From the NCBI GenBank assembly GCA_017301995.1, contig JAFLEH010000008.1, forward strand, positions 1-64,000: a stretch of 64,000 bases of DNA, given 5' to 3'. Of the stretch, positions 1-9,217 are shown in pieces. How positions within the stretch are numbered: position 1 is the first letter of the stretch; each line of letters starts with the position of its first letter. The translations under genes and the position numbers were made by a program. The stretch is from Verrucomicrobiota bacterium. GTDB lineage: Bacteria; Verrucomicrobiota; Verrucomicrobiia; Verrucomicrobiales; Akkermansiaceae. Below the pieces are notes generated by a model. It worked only from the letters and a program-made list of their open reading frames with translations. It was not told where the DNA came from and ran no database searches.

Positions 1-1
1 C

Positions 2-436
2 TCCGGCGACAAGCCCGGCGACAAGCCCGGCGACAAGCCCGGCGACAAGCCCGGCGACAAGCCCGGCGACAAGCCCGGTGACAAGCCCGGCGACAAGCCC
101 GGCGACAAACCCGGTGGCGGAGCGGGCAATCCGGATTCGCGCAACACGCCCCAACAGGATCAAACCTCCGCGCGCCGGGGATCCGCCCACTTCGCGGGTC
201 AGTTGAAGGATCTCAACGACGACGAACTGAACACGATCGCGGGCGAACTTTACAACGGCACCTTCGACCGCAACAGCCTGCCCCTGATCCAGCGCGCCGA
301 GGACCGGCTCGATCAAATGCTCAAGGAGTTCCCTAAACCCGATCAGGAAACCATCACGCGCAGCCGCATCCCCGAACCCTCCCGGCGGGAGATCGAGGAC
401 TATTACCGGGATCTATCCAACGATATGCAGGACTAG
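2..436 (+). CDS. GDKP-repeat hypothetical protein, 5' end cut off
   Basis: The reading frame is open from the window edge to a TAG stop at 434-436, so only the C-terminal ~144 residues are visible and the true start lies upstream. It begins with nine back-to-back GDKP tetrapeptides, followed by a Gly/Asn/Gln-rich linker and then a charged, probably helical C-terminal part of about 80 residues (AGELYNGTFDR, then DQMLKEFPKPDQE, ending NDMQD). I recognise no family. The repeat resembles a flexible, hydrophilic spacer. The gene lies 46 bp upstream of the protease at 483 in the same direction and is probably the first visible member of a four-gene operon (this protein, protease, VWA protein, WD40-like protein). 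A role in that exported complex is only inferred from position. Confidence 0.75.
   Translation, partial: SGDKPGDKPGDKPGDKPGDKPGDKPGDKPGDKPGDKPGGGAGNPDSRNTPQQDQTSARRGSAHFAGQLKDLNDDELNTIAGELYNGTFDRNSLPLIQRAEDRLDQMLKEFPKPDQETITRSRIPEPSRREIEDYYRDLSNDMQD
5..112 (+). repeat. 12-bp tandem repeat, 9 units, coding for GDKP
   Basis: Nine consecutive copies of GGCGACAAGCCC. Only unit 7 (GGTGAC at 77) and unit 9 (AAACCC at 107) carry single synonymous changes. The unit length is a multiple of three, so gain or loss of copies keeps the frame. The near identity at the DNA level, including third positions, points to recent slippage expansion. The array may extend further upstream of the window. Confidence 0.95.
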
Positions 437-482
437 TTGCCGTCCATTGGTCGGCTTGCCCAACACGGTTACCCCATTTGCC

Positions 483-1835
483 ATGAAATCTTTTCTAACA
501 CTATTACTCCTCGCATCCGCCGCCTCGGCGCAATTGAAACTGGAGTTCGCGCAGGCACCCGCCACTCCGACCGCCCCCGCACCGGCGATGGAGGGGTACG
601 CCCCATTGCTGCGCCAGGTCACACCATCCGTGGTTTCGGTGTTTCCCGCGATCACCATTGCCGCGGACGATGCCGATCACGCTCTGGAGCGCTTCTTCAC
701 CCCGCCCGCCGATGAGAAGAAGAAAGAGGGCGGCGCCACGGAAGAACGCACCATCGGCACCGGTTCGGGCGTGATTGTTAGCGCGGACGGTTATATCGTC
801 ACCAACCGCCACGTCGTTATCCTGCCCACCGGAAAACCCGCCGACGCGTTCCGGATCGAACTTTCCGACAAACGCCAGTTGGCCGGCAAGCTGGTGGGTA
901 TGGATACCATCACCGATCTAGCCTTGCTCAAGGTGGATACGGAGAGTCTGCCCGCCCTGCCGCTAGCCGATAGCGACTCGGTCGCCACCGGGGATCTGGT
1001 GTTCGCGGTTGGCAACCCATTCCGGATAGGTATCACCGCCACCATGGGCATGGTGTCCGCCACCCGGCGCTGCACCAGCGATTCTCCGGAAACGCTCGAA
1101 CATTACATCCAAACCGACGCCGCCATCAATCCGGGCAACTCCGGCGGGGCGCTCGTCAACTCGTCCGGCCGTCTGATAGGTATCAACACCGCCATTTATG
1201 GCAACTCCACCAACGCGGGGATCGGATTCGCCATCCCTACCCGCATCGTCCGGCATGTGATGGAAAACCTCGCCGCCCACGGCAAAGTCCCCCGCGGATT
1301 CTTCGGCATCCAGGCCGACAATCCGCCTCCATCGGAAAAAGTCCCGCCAGTGGGAGCCGTGGTCACGGCGGTCATGCCCGAATCACCCGCATCCGAAGCG
1401 GGCATCGTCGCCGGCGACCGGATCGTCGAGGTCAACGAATGCCCGGTCAACGACCGCCAGGACCTGCGTCTGGCGCTCGCGATGATTTCGCCGGATACCA
1501 AAACAAGCGTGGTTCTTGTCAGAGACGGCTCCGATCTCACCGTTTCCCTAACATCATGGGAACCGAAACTCGGCGACAGCCGAACCAACTTTTTCTCCGA
1601 GGATCTTCTGCCCGGCCTAACCATGGCGGTCGGGCCCAAGGGGATCGTCATCCACAGCATCACCCAGGAAGCCGCCGCCCAAACCAAACTTGAGGAGGGC
1701 ATGGTGGTCGTCAGCATCAACAACGCCGCCGTCACGGAGCGCGCGGATGTGTCCACCCACCTGCGAAAAGGCGTGAACAAGGTGACCGTTCTCGTCGGAG
1801 AAGCCACCCGCACGCTGTTGGTCCGCATTCCCTAA
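483..1835 (+). CDS. HtrA/DegP-like periplasmic serine protease with two PDZ-like domains
   Basis: A 450-residue protein when started at ATG 483, which gives a clean signal peptide (MKSFLTLLLLASAASA). The frame is open further upstream to a GTG, but that start would bury the signal. The trypsin-like S1C core runs from about residue 90 to 255, with the triad His110 (TNRHVV), Asp145 (TDLALL) and Ser220 (GNSGGAL). PDZ-like segments follow at about 270-360 and 365-450; the second is less typical. Length and order match DegP/DegQ/DegS-type quality-control proteases that bind unfolded substrates through PDZ domains in the cell envelope. It sits 46 bp after the GDKP-repeat gene and 6 bp before the VWA gene, so co-transcription is likely. 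Protease assignment is firm; the substrate is unknown. Confidence 0.93.
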   Translation: MKSFLTLLLLASAASAQLKLEFAQAPATPTAPAPAMEGYAPLLRQVTPSVVSVFPAITIAADDADHALERFFTPPADEKKKEGGATEERTIGTGSGVIVSADGYIVTNRHVVILPTGKPADAFRIELSDKRQLAGKLVGMDTITDLALLKVDTESLPALPLADSDSVATGDLVFAVGNPFRIGITATMGMVSATRRCTSDSPETLEHYIQTDAAINPGNSGGALVNSSGRLIGINTAIYGNSTNAGIGFAIPTRIVRHVMENLAAHGKVPRGFFGIQADNPPPSEKVPPVGAVVTAVMPESPASEAGIVAGDRIVEVNECPVNDRQDLRLALAMISPDTKTSVVLVRDGSDLTVSLTSWEPKLGDSRTNFFSEDLLPGLTMAVGPKGIVIHSITQEAAAQTKLEEGMVVVSINNAAVTERADVSTHLRKGVNKVTVLVGEATRTLLVRIP

Positions 1836-1841
1836 CCCGCC

Positions 1842-4259
1842 ATGCCATCGTTAGATCCGGTTTTTCCCGTCCCCGTTGTCGCCACGCTGGTGCTGGCCCC
1901 CGCATTGCTGCTGGTCTATCGGGCCATCCGGGGCAGAAAGCCCGTGCCGCGCTGGCTCATCGCGCCCATCGCGGTGCTGCGTTTTGCGGCTCTCGCGCTG
2001 ATCGCACTGCTGCTGCTCAACCCGGTGGAACCCGTGTCGCGCACCGCTCCGGACTTCGGCACACTCTTCCTGGTGGACCGCTCCGGCAGCATGGGATTGG
2101 GGCCGGATGGCGGGAAATCCCGCCTCGGCGAAGCGGCGGATTGGGTAAAGGAAACGACACGCAATCTGGAGAAAAACGGAACCGCCCGCGTCTCGGTTAG
2201 AACCTTCGGGTCCGCGCTCGATGAGGCGGTGCCGCCCGACGCGCTGTCCTCGGTCCAAGCCAATTCTCCGGCCACCCGGCTCGCGGCATCGCTCGCCACG
2301 CTCGCCGACATGGGCAAGCCTCCCGGCCATATCCAGATCATCAGCGACGGATGCGTCCACGATCGCGGCGATCTATCCGGCGTGCTCGGCCGACTGCGCG
2401 CGGGTGGCGCCACCGTTTCCACCCATACCGTCGGCAGCGACACTCCGCCTCGCAACTCCTGGATCTCGCGGGTGGACGCGCCGCGCATCGTGCGCGCCGG
2501 CGCCAGGGTGGCGGTCACCGCCACCATCAACACCTCAGGCTTGCCCGAGGGTTCGCCACTCGCTCTAACACTGAAAGACGCTTCCGGAAAAACGATCCAA
2601 CAGAAATCCGTTCCGGTGGCCGCCGAGACTCCCTGCACCTTCGAGTTTCCGGCGGCGATCCGCACCGGATCCTATCACCTCGAACTGGCGAGAATCCCCG
2701 GCGAAACCTCGTTCAGGGACAACGACAGCTCGTTCACCATCGAGATATCAAGCGCCAAGCTGCGGGTGCTTTTCGTGGATGGCACCCACCACAAGCGGAA
2801 GATCGGCAATACCGGACTCTGCGTCAACGATCTGGAGCTGATGACCATGGCCTTCGACGCCGCCGGCGATATCGAATACCTGTGCGTCACCTGCCAGGAT
2901 CAGTATCTCCAGGCGCCAAACCTCTTCCAGGTCTCGTTTCACAACGGCGAGATGCTGCTGGACCGCAATGTGACTTTTCCAACAACCCGCGAGGAATTGT
3001 ATAAATATGACGTGATGATCATTTCCGATGTTCCGGTGGGAAATTTCTCAAAGGACCAGCTCCAGTGGGTGGTCGATTGGGTCACCGAACGCGGCGCGGG
3101 GTTTCTGATGGGCGGCGGTTACACCACCTTCGATTGCGGCCACTACGACAAAACCGTGTGGGAACAGATCATCCCGGCCGATATGAAGGCATACGGCCAA
3201 GGCTATGTGGAGGAACGCCTTCCGCCAATGCGCATCCCGAAAGCCGCGCGCAGCCATCCGATCTGGCATTTTTCAGACAATCCGGAGGAGAACGACCGCA
3301 TCCTCGATTCCCATCCGATCTGGCAAGGCATGGTCCGGATCAAACGCGTCAAACCCGGAGCCCTGGTGCTCGCCACCCGGCCCGATACCGGCGACGAACC
3401 GCTCATCGCGGTCCAAAGCTACGGCCGCGGCCGCTCGATCGCCTACATGCCGGACCCTAACGGCGGCTGGGGCGTGAACTTCACCAAATGGGCGCCGCCC
3501 GGCAAGGAAATCGTCGGCGAAACGATCATGTTGGGAACCGGCGGCAGCTTCCGCTTCAATGAGGCCAATTCGCATCCGCCGCCGGGTGTGACGCTCAAGG
3601 AGCATCCCTCGCCCTATTACGCGAAGTTCTGGGTCAATGTGGTTAGATGGCTGGGCGAGAACAGCATCCGCTGGAAACGCGACAAACTCGCCGGCCGCGC
3701 GCTGGCCGCGACCGCCGCGCCGGGAACCGGCCTGCCCGTGGCGGCGGAAGTCCTCGCGGAAACCGATCCGGCCGCGCTGGAGTCGCTCAGCGTCGGCGCA
3801 AGGCTTGATAGATCCGGCTCGCCGAGGGTGAATCTGGAATACGACCGCGACCGTCGCGAATTTGTCGGAACCATCCCGGTGCCGGAGTCCGTGGATGCCA
3901 GCGAAATGAGAATCCTGTTCGACACCACCGTCGCCGGCCAAAGCCACAGCGATATCATCCCGGTCACCGTGCTCGCGACCAACCGGGAGTTTTCCGAAAC
4001 CAAGCCGGACCGCCGGGTGATGGAGGAAATCGCCACCGCCGGCGGCTCCAGGCATTGCGCCACGCCGGACGAAGCCGTCGCGATGATCGCCGATCTCGCC
4101 CGCAAGGCGGAATCCACCGCCCTCGAAGCCTGGCAACGTCCGCTCTGGCCGCGCTGGGAAATCTGGGCGGCGCTCGCCTTCACACTCTGCCTGGAATGGT
4201 ATCTCCGCCGCCGGGGAAACACCGCGTCCGCCTTAACGGAATCGGCATCACAAACCTGA
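1842..4259 (+). CDS. Membrane-anchored VWA-domain protein with GATase-like domain
   Basis: An 805-residue protein. Two hydrophobic helices lie near the N-terminus (about residues 7-25 and 40-62). They are followed by a von Willebrand A domain starting GTLFLVDRSGSMG, whose DxSxS is the MIDAS metal site. The middle (about 305-600) contains a glutamine-amidotransferase-like fold of the kind found in large Bacteroidota, Planctomycetota and Verrucomicrobiota membrane proteins (MGGGYTTFDCGHYD). A catalytic triad is not obvious, so it may be non-enzymatic. A last membrane helix is near residues 772-790 (WEIWAALAFTLCLEWYL). Such proteins usually accompany MoxR ATPase/DUF58 clusters, which could lie upstream of the window. 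Spacing of 6 bp to the protease and 13 bp to the next gene indicates an operon. Function is inferred only as envelope scaffold or assembly. Confidence 0.88.
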   Translation: MPSLDPVFPVPVVATLVLAPALLLVYRAIRGRKPVPRWLIAPIAVLRFAALALIALLLLNPVEPVSRTAPDFGTLFLVDRSGSMGLGPDGGKSRLGEAADWVKETTRNLEKNGTARVSVRTFGSALDEAVPPDALSSVQANSPATRLAASLATLADMGKPPGHIQIISDGCVHDRGDLSGVLGRLRAGGATVSTHTVGSDTPPRNSWISRVDAPRIVRAGARVAVTATINTSGLPEGSPLALTLKDASGKTIQQKSVPVAAETPCTFEFPAAIRTGSYHLELARIPGETSFRDNDSSFTIEISSAKLRVLFVDGTHHKRKIGNTGLCVNDLELMTMAFDAAGDIEYLCVTCQDQYLQAPNLFQVSFHNGEMLLDRNVTFPTTREELYKYDVMIISDVPVGNFSKDQLQWVVDWVTERGAGFLMGGGYTTFDCGHYDKTVWEQIIPADMKAYGQGYVEERLPPMRIPKAARSHPIWHFSDNPEENDRILDSHPIWQGMVRIKRVKPGALVLATRPDTGDEPLIAVQSYGRGRSIAYMPDPNGGWGVNFTKWAPPGKEIVGETIMLGTGGSFRFNEANSHPPPGVTLKEHPSPYYAKFWVNVVRWLGENSIRWKRDKLAGRALAATAAPGTGLPVAAEVLAETDPAALESLSVGARLDRSGSPRVNLEYDRDRREFVGTIPVPESVDASEMRILFDTTVAGQSHSDIIPVTVLATNREFSETKPDRRVMEEIATAGGSRHCATPDEAVAMIADLARKAESTALEAWQRPLWPRWEIWAALAFTLCLEWYLRRRGNTASALTESASQT

Positions 4260-4272
4260 TAGAACCGCCGCG

Positions 4273-6585
4273 ATGAACCGTTCTCTAACCCAACTGCTCG
4301 CCTGTTGCCTAACCCTCATGGCCCAACCCTGCGGCGCACAATCCCAATCCCTTCCCGCTCCGCCGGACATTCCCGCGCTGATCGCCCAACTCGCCAATCC
4401 CAAAGTCCGCCTGCGCGACGAAGCGGAAGCGAAACTCCGGCTCCTCCCCGATGCCGCCGGCGCCCTCGAGAACGCCGCCGCCAATCACCCGAGCGAGGAA
4501 GCGCGCGCCCGCGCCCGCAAAATCCTCAACTCCGCCATCCGCAACCGCTGGTACCTCGCGGCGGATCTGGCAAACGGGCATCTGCAAGGGTATGTCCGCG
4601 CGCCAATGCGCATCGCGGTATCAAATGACCTGAAGTATTTTCTAACCCAAGGCCAGGACCGCGCCTGCCTCTGGGATGGAGCATCACTCAACCCGTTGCA
4701 CCGGTTCGGGCAGCCGAACGGATCGCTGCCGGGATGGGAGGGCGCGGCGCCCATAATCTCCATCACGTTATCCCCCGATGGAAAAACCGCACTCACCACC
4801 AATGACTACGGTATCATCTACGCCACCGACACCGCCACCGGAAGGCTTCGAACTTCGTGGAGGTGTTTCGACATGGTTTACGATGTATCCGCCCAATCTA
4901 ACCGACAGGCGGTGTGGGGCGTTTCGTATACCCCCGACGGAAAGAATTTGGTCGCAGGAGGCCGCGAGGGTTGGATCGTAGTCCGCGATGCTGGGACCCT
5001 CAAGCGGGTGATTGCGGAAAAGATAACCGAGGAAGCTATCGAAGGACACTATTATACACCGGACGCACGCTGGCTCCTGGTCGTAGAGGACACGCCAAGC
5101 GACGTGGATTACATCCATGTGATTGACACGACTACCTGGAAGGTCGTCGGAAAGAGGCCCATCAGGGATCTTATCAACTCGTTGTACTTTCTCGAAGAGG
5201 GCAAACGCTTCATCGCATCAGGACGTTTCGGCTATATTGCCATCTGGGAATTTGATCCCGAGACTGGATCGATCGGATCGGAAACGGCGTGGGGATCCTA
5301 CGGCCGGGGTGTCGCGGGCATCATTGTCTCGCCCGATCAGAAATCCGTCCTCGTCGGCTCGGCGGTCGATGGAAAACAAATGTGCGAATATGATATATCC
5401 ACGCGCAAGATTCTCTGGAGCAACACCAACACCCCGAAGATTTCGGCCATCTCCCCATTCGGCTCCGACGCGTTCATCACCTCGGACTGGGACCATCATA
5501 TCCGCGTTTGGCGCAGGACGCCTGCCGGGGCCGCCAACCCGCCTCCGCCGCTGATCAGGACGCTTGCGGACCGATTCGACCCCGCGTTCTCCTTCACGCT
5601 CAAATACGAGGCCGAGCCCCATGAGGCACGTCCGTGTCTGATAGACGCGATCATCCATCTGCCATCCAGCAAACTCCTTGTCACCCGCGGCCATGACAAG
5701 ATCCGGATCAGCTCCGCGGAGGACCTCTCGCTGATCCGCTCGTTCGGGCCTCCTTCACGGCGATGCCAAGGCTACCTCAGCCGCGCCACCTGCGGCGCCA
5801 TCACCGTGACCAAAGATGAGAGAACCGTGATCGCCGCGGACGACTCCGGCGGAATCGGCTTCTACGACATCGAAACCGGCAAACTGGAACGCGGGTTCCG
5901 CACCATCGAACCGGATGACGCGGAAACCTTGTCGCCGGACGATCTGGCAACATGGGAACTCGTCCTCGATCCCGAAGAAAAGATCCTCTACACGACCGAT
6001 AACCAAATGCGTTTGTGCGCGTGGGAAGCCGCCACCGGAAAGCTGGTCAAGGCCACACGTCTGCCGGCCCCGGGAGCGACCATGCGGCTATCGCCGGATG
6101 GATCCACACTGCTGATCCGAACCCAGGACGCGCAATCCGATTGCAGGCAACTGAGGGTCTCCGCCAAGGACCTCAGGATCCTGAATCTATCAATGGACGC
6201 GCGGGACGCCAGCCACGGACTGGGAACATTCACCGGCGACGAGACATTCTATCTGCAACCCGCGCCGGACGGACAGCTCCGGAAGTATCCGTGGTCCGGT
6301 GACCGGACCGGATCGCCCGATGTCATCCTGCGGCTGCCCGGAACACTCTATCAGACGACCTTTTCCGATGACGGAACGTTTCTCGTCTGCGCCGCCGGTG
6401 GAAATGCTCCCCTGAGTGTGTGGAGCCCGGACGGCAAGGACCTGCTCTGGATGGCGGATCCCGCGAGTGGCGGCCTCTACCGCGCGATTCCGTTAGAAAA
6501 TGACCGCATCGTCACCGTGGGTCTCAGCGACAACAAACTTCGCCTCTACCTCCGCAACCCAACCACCGGAGCGGCACCGGAGTAG
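4273..6585 (+). CDS. Secreted WD40/beta-propeller-like repeat protein
   Basis: A 770-residue protein with an N-terminal signal peptide (MNRSLTQLLACCLTLMAQPCGAQ). Residues about 30-85 form a short HEAT-like helical element (IPALIAQLANPKVRLRDEAE), often found before WD40 or PQQ-like propellers in Planctomycetota and Verrucomicrobiota. The rest is a series of weak propeller blades recognisable by SPDGK/TPDGK turns (for example ITLSPDGKTAL, VSYTPDGKNL, MRLSPDGSTL). It probably acts as a protein-binding platform outside the cytoplasm. It is the last gene of the operon starting before position 1, 13 bp after the VWA gene, and converges with the next gene only 4 bp away. The exact blade count cannot be fixed by eye. 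Confidence 0.85.
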   Translation: MNRSLTQLLACCLTLMAQPCGAQSQSLPAPPDIPALIAQLANPKVRLRDEAEAKLRLLPDAAGALENAAANHPSEEARARARKILNSAIRNRWYLAADLANGHLQGYVRAPMRIAVSNDLKYFLTQGQDRACLWDGASLNPLHRFGQPNGSLPGWEGAAPIISITLSPDGKTALTTNDYGIIYATDTATGRLRTSWRCFDMVYDVSAQSNRQAVWGVSYTPDGKNLVAGGREGWIVVRDAGTLKRVIAEKITEEAIEGHYYTPDARWLLVVEDTPSDVDYIHVIDTTTWKVVGKRPIRDLINSLYFLEEGKRFIASGRFGYIAIWEFDPETGSIGSETAWGSYGRGVAGIIVSPDQKSVLVGSAVDGKQMCEYDISTRKILWSNTNTPKISAISPFGSDAFITSDWDHHIRVWRRTPAGAANPPPPLIRTLADRFDPAFSFTLKYEAEPHEARPCLIDAIIHLPSSKLLVTRGHDKIRISSAEDLSLIRSFGPPSRRCQGYLSRATCGAITVTKDERTVIAADDSGGIGFYDIETGKLERGFRTIEPDDAETLSPDDLATWELVLDPEEKILYTTDNQMRLCAWEAATGKLVKATRLPAPGATMRLSPDGSTLLIRTQDAQSDCRQLRVSAKDLRILNLSMDARDASHGLGTFTGDETFYLQPAPDGQLRKYPWSGDRTGSPDVILRLPGTLYQTTFSDDGTFLVCAAGGNAPLSVWSPDGKDLLWMADPASGGLYRAIPLENDRIVTVGLSDNKLRLYLRNPTTGAAPE

Positions 6586-6589
6586 CGCC

Positions 6590-7990
6590 TCACCACTTCC
6601 CCTTGGGCGGCGTTTGGAGGTCCGGGCCGGTGATGGAGCGTTTCGGATCGGCGGAGCGGACGGCGCAGCCGGTGGCAAGCTCGCCGGTCACGACGGTCAC
6701 CTCGGCCAGGTTGTTGGTCAGTTGGATCTCCCTGGCTTCCGCCGGGCGGATCGGGCTGGACATCTCCCCGTGGTCGGGCATGCCGTAGCCTAGCAAAATC
6801 GGCAGACCGGGTCCGGCGTCGGCCGCGCCGGGACCGTGGAGCGTCACCCGGTGGCCGGTTCCGGCGATGGTGGCAAGCGCGTGGACGGTGGAAACCGGCG
6901 CGCCGGCGGCAAGTTCGAGTTCGATCTCCGAGTTCCGGCCGCCGCGCAGATAGAGCAGCGGACCGTGAGTGATGTCGCCGCTGCTCCGACGCACGATGAC
7001 ATTCGATCCCAGCAAAAACGCCCGTTCGCAGCCGCGGGCCGCGCAGTTCTCCACCAGGGTTTTCTTCGGGCTGTCGTCCTTGTTTCCGATCTCGAATCCG
7101 GCGCGGGTGTTGGTGGCGGTGCAGCCCACCAGGGTCACGGTTCCGGCGCTGCCGTAGGTGCGGAAGCCATCCTCGGTGAGGCTCTTGGTGTAGCCGCCGA
7201 CGATTTGATAGAACCCGTCGCGGTTCAGATAGACCGAGCGGAATCCATTGTCGAACGCCGGTCCCGATTTGTCCCTGAGCATCTCGGTGGTGCCGCGGGT
7301 GACACCCTCCGCGTGGCAATCCTCGATCCGGATGTCGCCGCCTTCCTGGATGTAAAAGCAATGGCCGAACGCGCGGCTGCTGACCTTGCAATGGCGCAGC
7401 ACCGAGCGGTTGCCCAGCACCTGGATACCGCTTTGCTTTTGGAGCGGAACCAGTCCGGGCCCGCCCTTTCCGAGCAGATCGCCGTATCCGAACGGATAGG
7501 ATCCGCACACCGAAAGCGTGATGTTTTCCAGCGTGTTGTCATCACCCGCCACCGAGAGGATGTTGCCGTTGCTGCCGCGGTCCTCCGGTCCGGTGTTCCG
7601 GATGGATAGACCATCGATGCGGTTTCCCTTGCCCGCCACGATCAGACAGCGGGTGTAGCCTCCCTGCGGAACCTTTTGGTAGAGCGTGGTGTCGATTTCC
7701 ACCGTCACGCCGGTTAGGTTGATCCGGTTGGAGTCGCCGCGGAAAACGAACATCGGCACGGGCGGCCGGGGCAGACTTCGGTCCACGCCCGCACGGATCG
7801 CTTCGAGCACCGGTTCGGTCAGGTAGTCGGTCATCCGATAGACGCCGGGTTCCATCGTGATGGTCCGATTGTTTCCGGCGGCTGCCTTGGCCAGGTCCCG
7901 GAGGCTGGAAACCCGCGTCACCGCCTCATCCGCACCGGCGATGGCAGGAAGAATGGAAAACGCGGCGAGCGTGCTAACAAATCGGTTCAT
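6590..7990 (-). CDS. Secreted right-handed beta-helix protein
   Basis: A 466-residue protein started at the ATG ending at 7990, which gives the signal peptide MNRFVSTLAAFSILPAIAGA; an upstream in-frame ATG would add 12 polar residues before it. The body has short turns rich in Asn, Gly and Val repeating about every 20-25 residues (DSNRINLTGVTVEI, KGNRIDGLSIRNTG, DDNTLENITLS, NRSVLRHCKVSS), typical of parallel beta-helix (PbH1) folds used by pectate lyases, alginate epimerases and related polysaccharide-active proteins. I see no diagnostic catalytic set, so lyase, epimerase or binding roles are all possible. It converges with the WD40 gene and faces a 420-bp upstream region containing a palindromic element. 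Confidence 0.85.
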   Translation of the reverse strand: MNRFVSTLAAFSILPAIAGADEAVTRVSSLRDLAKAAAGNNRTITMEPGVYRMTDYLTEPVLEAIRAGVDRSLPRPPVPMFVFRGDSNRINLTGVTVEIDTTLYQKVPQGGYTRCLIVAGKGNRIDGLSIRNTGPEDRGSNGNILSVAGDDNTLENITLSVCGSYPFGYGDLLGKGGPGLVPLQKQSGIQVLGNRSVLRHCKVSSRAFGHCFYIQEGGDIRIEDCHAEGVTRGTTEMLRDKSGPAFDNGFRSVYLNRDGFYQIVGGYTKSLTEDGFRTYGSAGTVTLVGCTATNTRAGFEIGNKDDSPKKTLVENCAARGCERAFLLGSNVIVRRSSGDITHGPLLYLRGGRNSEIELELAAGAPVSTVHALATIAGTGHRVTLHGPGAADAGPGLPILLGYGMPDHGEMSSPIRPAEAREIQLTNNLAEVTVVTGELATGCAVRSADPKRSITGPDLQTPPKGKW

Positions 7991-8410
7991 GGCTGTGAAT
8001 GGCTCCGCCCGGTGGGCGCCCATCATTGCGGGGCGGGACCTTGCGAAATTTCATCCGGGGCCGATTTTGCGTCCGCGCGTCCGGGTTTCACTGGAAACGG
8101 GAGCGGCGGAAAGAGGCGGCGTCTCGCTCGGGGCGCGGTACAAGCGCATGTCCAAGCGCGAAGCCGTGGCAGGGACCGTCTCTCCGAGCGGTCCGGCGGC
8201 TGGCGGGTCAAGGTTCTTGGGGCTCCGGTCCGTTAAGGGTAGGTGCCGAATCCCCAACCGGACCGCCCGGAGGTCGGTCCCTGCCTGAAACAAGGCGCTA
8301 ACATTTTTGTCCTGTACCCCCTCGCCCGGGCGGAGCGCGAATCCGTTTGACGCGGCGGGTTGTTATTGCCAGACTGCGCCATGGTGATGAGCGCCCAATC
8401 CTGTTTGTTG
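7991..8410. promoter_or_regulatory. Divergent intergenic region containing a palindromic element
   Basis: About 420 bp between two divergently transcribed genes, so promoters for both should lie here, though I cannot place a convincing -35/-10 pair. The main structured feature is the nested inverted repeat at 8168-8285. No protein with sensible codon use is seen in the short open frames across this stretch. Confidence 0.5.
8168..8285. repeat. REP/BIME-like nested palindrome
   Basis: Two arms of 27 bp (8168-8194) and 26 bp (8260-8285) are imperfect reverse complements: the first starts GGCAGGGACCG and ends CGGTCC, the second starts GGACCG and ends GGTCCCTGCC. Each arm is itself a hairpin (GGACCG..CGGTCC). 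They enclose 65 bp. Paired inverted palindromes of this size are the layout of bacterial interspersed mosaic elements mobilised by RAYT/TnpA-REP transposases. No such transposase gene is in the window. Confidence 0.6.
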
Positions 8411-9208
8411 ATGCATTCTTCGGTTCTGCGCCCGTTGCTTTTTCTCACCGTGGTCGCCGGGATGCCATGCCAACCGTTGCTTGCCGAGGATCGGTTGGCG
8501 GATCTTGTCAGCGTGGCTCGGAAGGAACTCCAGGCCGAGAAAGTCCCCGCCAAGGAAATCGAGGTGCGCCTCAGGATCATCGAAAACGTCATGACCCTGA
8601 AGGCCTACTATCCCTCCGGAAGCGAGAAGCCGGAATATCGCAATCCCGAGCACTGGACGACCAACAGTGACGGATCGTATATTCCGAAAGGCCGTCCCAC
8701 CGACGCCGTCCGCGACCTTTGGCAGACCAAAAGCGGCATCCGCTGCGCGAAACTCTCCGCGCTTGTGATGGTGAAATCCCTGATCGACGTGGCGGATGAA
8801 ACCCGGCTCAGGGAACTCGACGAACTGTTGCGCGACAAGGTCATTCCCAATGAGCTACCGTCGAAAGGGGTTGGCACGCTGTTTACGAAGCCCAAACCCG
8901 CGAAGGGTGAAATATTCCATCCGAGGGAATTTCTTCCCGGCGATGAGATCTGGTTCGACAACCCGTATTTCGATCTCCTCGACAAGGCTAACAAACGGCG
9001 CTATGTGGGACAGGAGGGTCATCATGTGTTCTACGTCGGTGGGGGCAGGGTTGTGGATATGTATAGCCGCACACCCCAAACGCTCGGAGTTTTCCAAACG
9101 ACTTTCCTGCGCTGGGGAAGCGTTAGGATCGCCGCCGAGCAGGAAGATCGCAAACCCAAGGCGTCGGAGTTCCAAGTCAAAGCGATCCGGCGGGTGATCG
9201 TGCCGTGA
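8411..9208 (+). CDS. Exported Tgl/NlpC-P60-like cysteine transferase or peptidase (tentative)
   Basis: A 265-residue protein if started at ATG 8411, chosen because it begins a signal peptide (MHSSVLRPLLFLTVVAGMP..LLA); in-frame ATGs at 8381 and 8387 and TTG 8360 are alternatives. Two conserved-looking blocks stand out. One is PTDAVRDLWQTKSGIRCAKLSAL, cut here into TDAVRDLW and GIRCAKLSAL, with a candidate nucleophile Cys112. The other is PGDEIWFDNP followed by GQEGHHVFYVGGG, with Glu202 and His204/205. This order resembles spore transglutaminase Tgl (Cys, Glu, then His) and also the Cys-His core of NlpC/P60 enzymes. The usual Tgl His is not clearly conserved. It would act outside the cytoplasm on proteins or peptidoglycan. 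The enzymatic call is an inference. Confidence 0.6.
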   Translation: MHSSVLRPLLFLTVVAGMPCQPLLAEDRLADLVSVARKELQAEKVPAKEIEVRLRIIENVMTLKAYYPSGSEKPEYRNPEHWTTNSDGSYIPKGRPTDAVRDLWQTKSGIRCAKLSALVMVKSLIDVADETRLRELDELLRDKVIPNELPSKGVGTLFTKPKPAKGEIFHPREFLPGDEIWFDNPYFDLLDKANKRRYVGQEGHHVFYVGGGRVVDMYSRTPQTLGVFQTTFLRWGSVRIAAEQEDRKPKASEFQVKAIRRVIVP

Positions 9209-9217
9209 AAGTCGGCA

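Noticed and set aside
1..112. CRISPR or intergenic satellite at the window start
   Set aside because: The 12-bp unit is contiguous and in frame with the downstream protein.
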